Both the position numbers and the translations under genes were made by a program. The notes below the pieces were generated by a model that did not search any database, was not told the origin of the DNA, and saw only the letters and a program-made list of their open reading frames with translations. A stretch of 64,000 bases of DNA from Candidatus Obscuribacterales bacterium (GTDB lineage Bacteria > Cyanobacteriota > Vampirovibrionia > Obscuribacterales > Obscuribacteraceae): the NCBI GenBank assembly GCA_019747875.1, contig JAIEQI010000032.1:18586-82585 (forward strand), written 5' to 3'. Positions 59,311 through 64,000 of this stretch are shown one piece after another; position 1 is the stretch's first letter; each line of letters starts with the position of its first letter.

Positions 59311-61611
59311 ATGTGGGTCAGCAGTAAGAAAACCGCCAGCTTCCGAAATAATCTGGTGTTCCTTGGACTCGTGGCTCTAGCAATGGTCGTTCTTGCTGCC
59401 ATTGTGGCCTATCAGCACGCTTTGCGATTGATTGAACTGGGCAAGCAGGTCGCACATACTCACGAGGTTCTAGCTGAGCTGGAGGCTACAGAATCTCAGA
59501 TTCGGGACGTTGAAACGGCCCAGCGCGGATACGTCGTTATCCATGAGGATTTTCTCGGACCCTATCGAGAAGCTGTTCAAAAGGTAGCAAGCCGCGTACA
59601 TCGCCTTGCTGAATTAACGCTTGATAGCACGAGCCAACGTGAGAATGTCGAGCAACTGCTGGCCGAACTAGAAAAGGAGCTCGAATTCGCTAAGAGGGTT
59701 GTTGAAGCCAGGTCAAGCGGCAAGATTAACTTAGCCCTGCAGGAAACTGAATCTGGCAGAGGGAATCGTTTCACTGACAGAATCCGTGAACGCATTCGCG
59801 ACATGCGTGTTGAAGAGCGCCATTTGCTTACGTTGCGAACGAGCTCTCTCAACGACAGCAGTACGCAAATGATCATGACGGTCGCTTTGCTGGGCTTGAT
59901 CTCACTTGGACTCTTGATGCTCCTATTGGTTTCCACAAACATGTATATAGCCGAGCGCGGCAAAATTGAAGGTATGAGTACAGCTCAATACGATGTCGCT
60001 CGAACAATCGCCGAGTCGAATGATATCAACACTACAATTGCACGGGTGCTTAGCACTGTTTGTGAGAACCTGTTATGGGACGCCGGTGCTTGTTGGCGTG
60101 TTGATCCTGAGAATAATAAGTTGATCTGCACCGCATTTTGGTCGCTGAATAATGAGCGCAAACATAAACTGTTCCAAGAGGGTCAGTTGATCACAAAGCA
60201 GCAAGGCGATCTTCCGGCTGAGGTTTGGATTAAGGGTGAGTCGATCTGGCTCAGTGATTTGAAGCTTCAGGAGAAGTCTGGGCGCGCCGAATTGGCTGTA
60301 GCAAATGGTATCAACAGTGGTTTCGTCTTACCGGTTTTCACTAATGGTAAGGTATCGGCTGTTTTTGAACTCTTTAGCGAACGGCGCCGAGAACCTGATG
60401 ACCGTTTGCTGGAAACTCTCAATACGATTTGCAGCCAACTTGGACAATTTATACATCGACGTCATTCTGAGGATGCCCTGGAAGCCAGCCAAGCTCGACT
60501 GCACGCCATTCTCTCCAACATGGCGGAAGCTGTAATAGTTGCAGATATGACAGGTGCTGTTACCGAAAGCAATCCGGCGGCTGAGAGAATCTTCGGATTC
60601 GATCGTCTTTCTGCTTCTGTGCATGAGTGGACGGAATCCTGCGGCATCTTTGACTCAAGCAAGAAGACGTCTTACCCGGTCAAAGATCTTCCAATATTTT
60701 TGGCAATCACCGGTCGCGGTGTCGATGGCGCCGAGATGTTCATTCGTAATGATGTTGTTCCTTCCGGCATCTGGGTGAGCGCTACTGGCAGACCTTTGCG
60801 AGATCCCGATGGTCAGTTGATTGGCGGCATTATGGTGTTGCGCGATATTAGTGAACGTAAGCTTGCGGAGAAACGTGTTAGCGAATTCTACTCAATGGTT
60901 TCTCACGAATTGCGCACGCCGCTAACGGCAATCCGTGCCTCTCTGGGATTGATGCAAGGAGGCGTTGCCGGAGACCTTTCCGAGATGTCGAGACAGCTTG
61001 TTGATATAGGACGGGAAGAATGCGACCGATTGATCCGTTTGATCAATGACATTCTCGACATCAGAAAGATAGAAGCAGGAAAATTGGAACTCAAGCTTAT
61101 GGAAGTAAAGCCTGCGCAGCTAGTGCAAACCGCTATTGAAGGCATGAAGACTGTTGCTGAGGAGTCGGGGATTGTGTTGTCGGCAGATAGTAGTGCCGTC
61201 GGCATAATCACATGCGATGAAGATCGAATCTTGCAAGTCTTAACCAATTTGGTATCCAATGCGATCAAGTTTTCGCCTGCCGGTGCGAAGGTTCTCGTGA
61301 ACAGCGAATGGTTGGACTCAGAATGGATGAGATTCTCAGTCGTTGATCAAGGAAGCGGAATTCCTTCAGATCAAATGCAGCGACTCTTCCAAAAGTTTCA
61401 GCAACTCGATCAGTCCGATACGCGCAGTAAAGGCGGGACCGGCTTAGGTTTGGCAATTTGCAAAGCTATCGTCGAGGAACACCACGGGCGAATCGGAGTG
61501 CACAGTGTTGTAGGCAAAGGATCCACTTTCTTTTTTGAGTTGCCCCGCGAACAACCAACCGAATCAAAACAGGATCCGGAAAAAGCAGTAAGTCTCAGAA
61601 CAGCAATGTAG
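59311..61611 (+). CDS. CHASE3-GAF-PAS sensor histidine kinase
   Basis: Membrane sensor kinase of 766 residues from the ATG at 59311 (AGAGGA just upstream); a GTG at 59281 is an alternative. TM1 (about 15-35) and TM2 (about 190-210) bracket a CHASE3 domain with the signature VETAQRGYVVIHEDFLGPY. A cytoplasmic GAF (about 225-380) and PAS with adjacent PAC (about 395-510) follow. HisKA has the phospho-acceptor in SMVSHELRTPLTAI. HATPase_c has N box LTNLVSNAIKFSP, G1 DQGSGI and G2 GGTGLGLAI. No response regulator is adjacent, so it is an orphan kinase in this window. Confidence 0.94.
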   Translation: MWVSSKKTASFRNNLVFLGLVALAMVVLAAIVAYQHALRLIELGKQVAHTHEVLAELEATESQIRDVETAQRGYVVIHEDFLGPYREAVQKVASRVHRLAELTLDSTSQRENVEQLLAELEKELEFAKRVVEARSSGKINLALQETESGRGNRFTDRIRERIRDMRVEERHLLTLRTSSLNDSSTQMIMTVALLGLISLGLLMLLLVSTNMYIAERGKIEGMSTAQYDVARTIAESNDINTTIARVLSTVCENLLWDAGACWRVDPENNKLICTAFWSLNNERKHKLFQEGQLITKQQGDLPAEVWIKGESIWLSDLKLQEKSGRAELAVANGINSGFVLPVFTNGKVSAVFELFSERRREPDDRLLETLNTICSQLGQFIHRRHSEDALEASQARLHAILSNMAEAVIVADMTGAVTESNPAAERIFGFDRLSASVHEWTESCGIFDSSKKTSYPVKDLPIFLAITGRGVDGAEMFIRNDVVPSGIWVSATGRPLRDPDGQLIGGIMVLRDISERKLAEKRVSEFYSMVSHELRTPLTAIRASLGLMQGGVAGDLSEMSRQLVDIGREECDRLIRLINDILDIRKIEAGKLELKLMEVKPAQLVQTAIEGMKTVAEESGIVLSADSSAVGIITCDEDRILQVLTNLVSNAIKFSPAGAKVLVNSEWLDSEWMRFSVVDQGSGIPSDQMQRLFQKFQQLDQSDTRSKGGTGLGLAICKAIVEEHHGRIGVHSVVGKGSTFFFELPREQPTESKQDPEKAVSLRTAM

Positions 61612-61621
61612 GTTAGCCCAT

Positions 61622-62707
61622 TTAACTGGGACTTTCCTGCAGGTGTCTTGTCGCCCGGTCACGAAGCAAGTTGTATGCAAGCCAGCCTGGAATTACAATG
61701 CTAATCGATTTCGGTAGACTCTTTACTCTTAGTGGTCCCTGTCCGGCTGGATCGCCATCCACTGTTATTTCTGCTTCGTCCGGACCTGGTGTTTGCAAGT
61801 CGTCCATTTCGATCATATGCAATTTGCTAATGTGTCGCACTAAATATGGTGGCTTGTCGTCGCGTCCGAACGGGTTGATGATCCACATCAAGTAATTGAG
61901 CCAAATCGCGCAGAATGAAAAGAATCCCGTGCAATTGAAGATGAACAAATCCAGCTGCCCATCACAGACTTCGGCAACCTTTTCTGTTCGTCCGATCCCC
62001 AGATCTGGTAGGTTCGAAACGAAAATTCCGAGTGCATCAACGACAAAAGGTTCTTCATCATCAACTCTGAGGACAAATCGCCTGCTGGGATGTCGCATCA
62101 GTTTGAACATGGCACCGAAATATACAAGCATTCCTAGACGTTTTTTCTCTTCGCTTGTAGGCCCCGCCAGCGCCTCTGCAAGAGGTCCAGCCCCGACTCC
62201 GATTGCCATTAGTCCGCGATTCGTTTGTGCCATGTCTATTTCGATGGCGATGCCGGTTTGCAAAACATTCAATGCATAGTCGATAAGTTCGTAAGGATGT
62301 GAGTTCGCTGAATATAAATCGATGACAGCGTGCAGAGCCGATTTGCGTTTCTTTGTTGGGTAGATACCCAAGCTTCGAGCAAGAAGGTTGCCGGTCCCCA
62401 TAGGGATAATTGCCACCCTCACTGTGCTCTTCAATTTTGCGAGGATTTCTAGCACACCGCTGACGGTACCATCTCCGCCGGCAATCACGACGAGATTGAT
62501 ATCATGGAGCGAGTATCCGCAAAATAGTCCCTCCGCCTTCTTTGGGCAATCGCTAGAGACAACTTCGACCTGGTAGTCCATCCTGGATTCCAGAGCCTGC
62601 CTGATATATTCAAGCTGATTCTTGACGCGCTCGTTCGAACCAGCTTTTGGATTGTAGACCAATAGTGCTTTCTGTCGCGTTTGTATTGATTCTTTGAGCT
62701 CTTCCAC
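61622..62707 (-). CDS. Diacylglycerol/lipid kinase (DagK family)
   Basis: Lipid kinase of 361 residues from a GTG start. The motif LVYNPKAGS at the start, the nucleotide-binding GGDGTVSGVLEIL and IPMGTGNLLARSLGI are hallmarks of the DAGK catalytic domain (YegS/DgkB/sphingosine kinase group). The C-terminal domain holds the Glu-containing PDLGIGRTEKVAEVCDGQLDLFIF. A hydrophobic segment (about 260-285) could tie it to the membrane. It phosphorylates diacylglycerol or a related lipid. The start lies 3 bases after the stop of the phosphatase gene, so the pair forms an operon. Confidence 0.92.
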   Translation of the reverse strand: MEELKESIQTRQKALLVYNPKAGSNERVKNQLEYIRQALESRMDYQVEVVSSDCPKKAEGLFCGYSLHDINLVVIAGGDGTVSGVLEILAKLKSTVRVAIIPMGTGNLLARSLGIYPTKKRKSALHAVIDLYSANSHPYELIDYALNVLQTGIAIEIDMAQTNRGLMAIGVGAGPLAEALAGPTSEEKKRLGMLVYFGAMFKLMRHPSRRFVLRVDDEEPFVVDALGIFVSNLPDLGIGRTEKVAEVCDGQLDLFIFNCTGFFSFCAIWLNYLMWIINPFGRDDKPPYLVRHISKLHMIEMDDLQTPGPDEAEITVDGDPAGQGPLRVKSLPKSISIVIPGWLAYNLLRDRATRHLQESPS

Positions 62708-62710
62708 TAT

Positions 62711-63331
62711 TCAATTCCTATCGTTGCTAATTTTGCTGGCTCGTGCATCGGCCCTACAATCTGCCTCCAATGCAATGGATCCGCATTCTGCGGTCTCTGC
62801 TGTTTCTTCCGGGCTTTGCGCCAAAAGTGTTTCGTATTTCAGAAGTTTGCGTGCGAACTTGTAGAGATGCCATTTGAAATGGCGAATTCTAAAGCGGTGA
62901 AAGCCGCACTTCTTCATTTCTACATAAGCGTCGTCTACCTTCCAACTCTGTCTGGTTAGTCTGAACATTGCTACAAGTAAGCCAGTGCGATCAGAGCCGT
63001 GAAAACAATGAACGAAGACCGGCCAATTTTTTTCGGCGTCGACAATCTGCAAGAATTGCTCACACTCTTTTATATCTGGTGCTTTCCAGTAACAGAGCGG
63101 CATGCTGATGAAAGTCATGCCAAGGCTTTGCACCGCCTCCTTTTCTGTTTTCACGATTTTCTTGCCCCAGCGGAAACTAATCACCGTTTTGATTCCGGCT
63201 TCGGCAAGGGCTTTGTAGCCGTCCTTGCCTGGTTGCCCGCCTCTGTAGAGGAAGGGCGTTACCTCGTGAAAGTTCCTGACGCTTGCTTGTAATCGGCCCA
63301 TCTGTTCGGCACTAATTAAGGGCTCTTGCAT
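62711..63331 (-). CDS. Dual-specificity/tyrosine-type phosphatase (Siw14/PTPMT-like)
   Basis: Cysteine-based phosphatase of 206 residues from the ATG at 63331, which has a GAGG site; a GTG five codons earlier opens the longest frame. The P-loop is VHCFHGSDRTGLLVA (HCxxGxxRT with Cys nucleophile and Arg). The WPD-loop position is less clear. The fold start LYRGGQPGKDGYKALAEAGIKTVI is typical of the bacterial DSP group that includes Siw14-like inositol-pyrophosphate and lipid phosphatases. Coupling to a lipid kinase suggests a phospholipid or inositol-type substrate rather than phosphotyrosine; this is inference. Confidence 0.9.
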   Translation of the reverse strand: MQEPLISAEQMGRLQASVRNFHEVTPFLYRGGQPGKDGYKALAEAGIKTVISFRWGKKIVKTEKEAVQSLGMTFISMPLCYWKAPDIKECEQFLQIVDAEKNWPVFVHCFHGSDRTGLLVAMFRLTRQSWKVDDAYVEMKKCGFHRFRIRHFKWHLYKFARKLLKYETLLAQSPEETAETAECGSIALEADCRADARASKISNDRN

Positions 63332-63346
63332 GTTAAACCTCGGCAC

Positions 63347-63711
63347 GGCAAAGCAGGGTAAGGGCTATGAACCTAATTCCGGAGCTATGTTTTTTTCTGA
63401 TGACGACGATTGGACTAGAAAAGATCCATGCTATGGGCTTAGGCTGAAAATTGTTGGCAGCTAAGACTTTGCAGGCTCTTGCCCTCAGATCCGTAAGCAA
63501 TTTTGCTCATATAGGGTTGAGGCCAAACATCTTTGACCATGACAACTCTCCGCTTAAAAATTCGGCTTGTCCGAAAGTCTTGCAGAGCAATCGTTTCCGT
63601 CCTCGGTCAATATTGCGTAGCCTTTGGTCGATGTAAAACATCTTTGACGTCTAACAGGGCCGGTCCCAACGACCTATCTTCGACGTGCCAAGTTTGATCT
63701 TTTCGGAATTC
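63347..63711. other. Intergenic region before the tandem repeat
   Basis: About 365 bases with no gene that I can support. Short frames on both strands lack ribosome sites and family likeness. The tandem repeat begins at its right edge. Confidence 0.5.
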
Positions 63712-64000
63712 GGTTCGATCCTGGGAGCGCCGGCATTTCGGTTCGATCCTGGGAGCGCCGGCATTTCGGTTCGATCCTGGGAGCGCCGGCAATTTGGTTC
63801 GATCCCGGGAGCGCCGGCATCTTGCCGGCTTCGAATTCTTGAGGGCGATTTGCTCTATCGGGCGACGCATAGCATCGCCCTGCCTGGATTCGGTTCGATC
63901 CCGGGAGCGCCGGCATCTTGCCTGCTTCGAATTCTTGAGGGCGATTTGCTCTATCGGGCGACGCATAGCATGGCCCCTGCCTGGATTCGGTTCGATCCCG
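63712..64000 (+). repeat. Tandem REP-like palindromic repeat array
   Basis: The 9-mer GGTTCGATC recurs at 63712, 63740, 63768, 63796, 63892 and 63989. The first three intervals are exactly 28 bp (GGTTCGATCCTGGGAGCGCC then GGCATTTC). The next are 96 and 97 bp, adding a GCCGGC-ATCTT-GCCGGC palindrome and a GGGCGAT...ATCGCCC stem. The array runs off the end of the window. Single diverged copies lie near 7084 and, inverted, near 22857. Confidence 0.92.

Noticed and set aside
63712..63804. CRISPR-like array of 28-bp direct repeats
   Set aside because: The repeats are contiguous without unique spacers and extend into a larger 96-97 bp unit, so this is a tandem repeat, not CRISPR.
63607..63966. 119-codon minus-strand frame inside the tandem repeat
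   Set aside because: Its protein repeat simply follows the DNA repeat; no ribosome site and no codon signal. Non-coding repeat is the better explanation.

Overview
The window is about 64 kb of a bacterial chromosome with moderate GC and dense genes in short operons on both strands. No rRNA, tRNA, CRISPR array, prophage or transposase was recognised. The best taxonomic clue is the IspH protein (36957-38150). It has the long N-terminal form and sequence blocks typical of cyanobacterial IspH, yet no photosynthesis gene is visible. Together with many secreted TPR/thioredoxin/LolA-like proteins, bacterial serpins and large non-orthologous proteins, this suggests a non-photosynthetic member of the Cyanobacteriota (Vampirovibrionia/Obscuribacterales-like). 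That placement is an inference.

Layout. 0-8 kb: a lysozyme-like protein, a CPA1 Na+/H+ antiporter, a duplicated EF-hand-like protein, a secreted TPR-thioredoxin, a secreted alpha/beta hydrolase with a DUF3592 protein, and a secreted CAP-domain protein. 8.0-15.4 kb: a tight seven-gene minus-strand operon (alpha/beta hydrolase with a Cys nucleophile, enolase-superfamily epimerase, GH3 acyl-amido synthetase, three extended/atypical SDRs and a DUF962/Mpo1-like membrane protein). It is faced divergently by a heme-oxygenase-like (HDO/TenA-fold) protein and followed by a LolA-like protein, an ICMT-like membrane methyltransferase and a SRPBCC protein. This looks like an undescribed small-molecule or lipid pathway and is the best candidate for a new system. 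18.8-21.4 kb: two translationally coupled secreted serpins. 21.5-29.7 kb: a GT87 glycosyltransferase, a repeat island, exopolyphosphatase (ppx/gppA family) overlapping hemY and hemE, and a secreted TPR protein. 29.8-33.7 kb: a three-subunit periplasmic aldehyde oxidoreductase (paoABC-like). 33.8-38.7 kb: a large papain-like protein, a pteridine-reductase-like SDR, and ispH.

38.8-53.3 kb: an APH-like kinase, a decayed thioredoxin-fold remnant, an 803-residue protein with a long Arg/Glu helix, two paralogous NlpC/P60-like proteins that lack signal peptides, a large unknown protein, a zinc-ribbon/TM2 protein with pterin carbinolamine dehydratase, and a HAD phosphatase with a membrane-associated N-terminus. 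53.4-63.3 kb: a YkgJ-type Cys-cluster protein, a multi-pass glycosyltransferase-like protein, an UPF0158 protein, a small Sm-like protein, a lipoprotein, a CHASE3-GAF-PAS hybrid-less histidine kinase, and a lipid kinase coupled to a dual-specificity phosphatase. 63.7 kb to the end: a tandem GC-rich palindromic repeat whose unit also occurs singly near 7.1 kb and, inverted, near 22.9 kb, so it is a genome-dispersed REP-like family.

Recurring theme: several proteins carry wall- or protein-cleaving catalytic signatures (113-1081, 33815-36076, 43150-45273, 45730-47604) but begin with polar, disordered N-termini instead of signal peptides. This suggests either an unrecognised export route or release by lysis.
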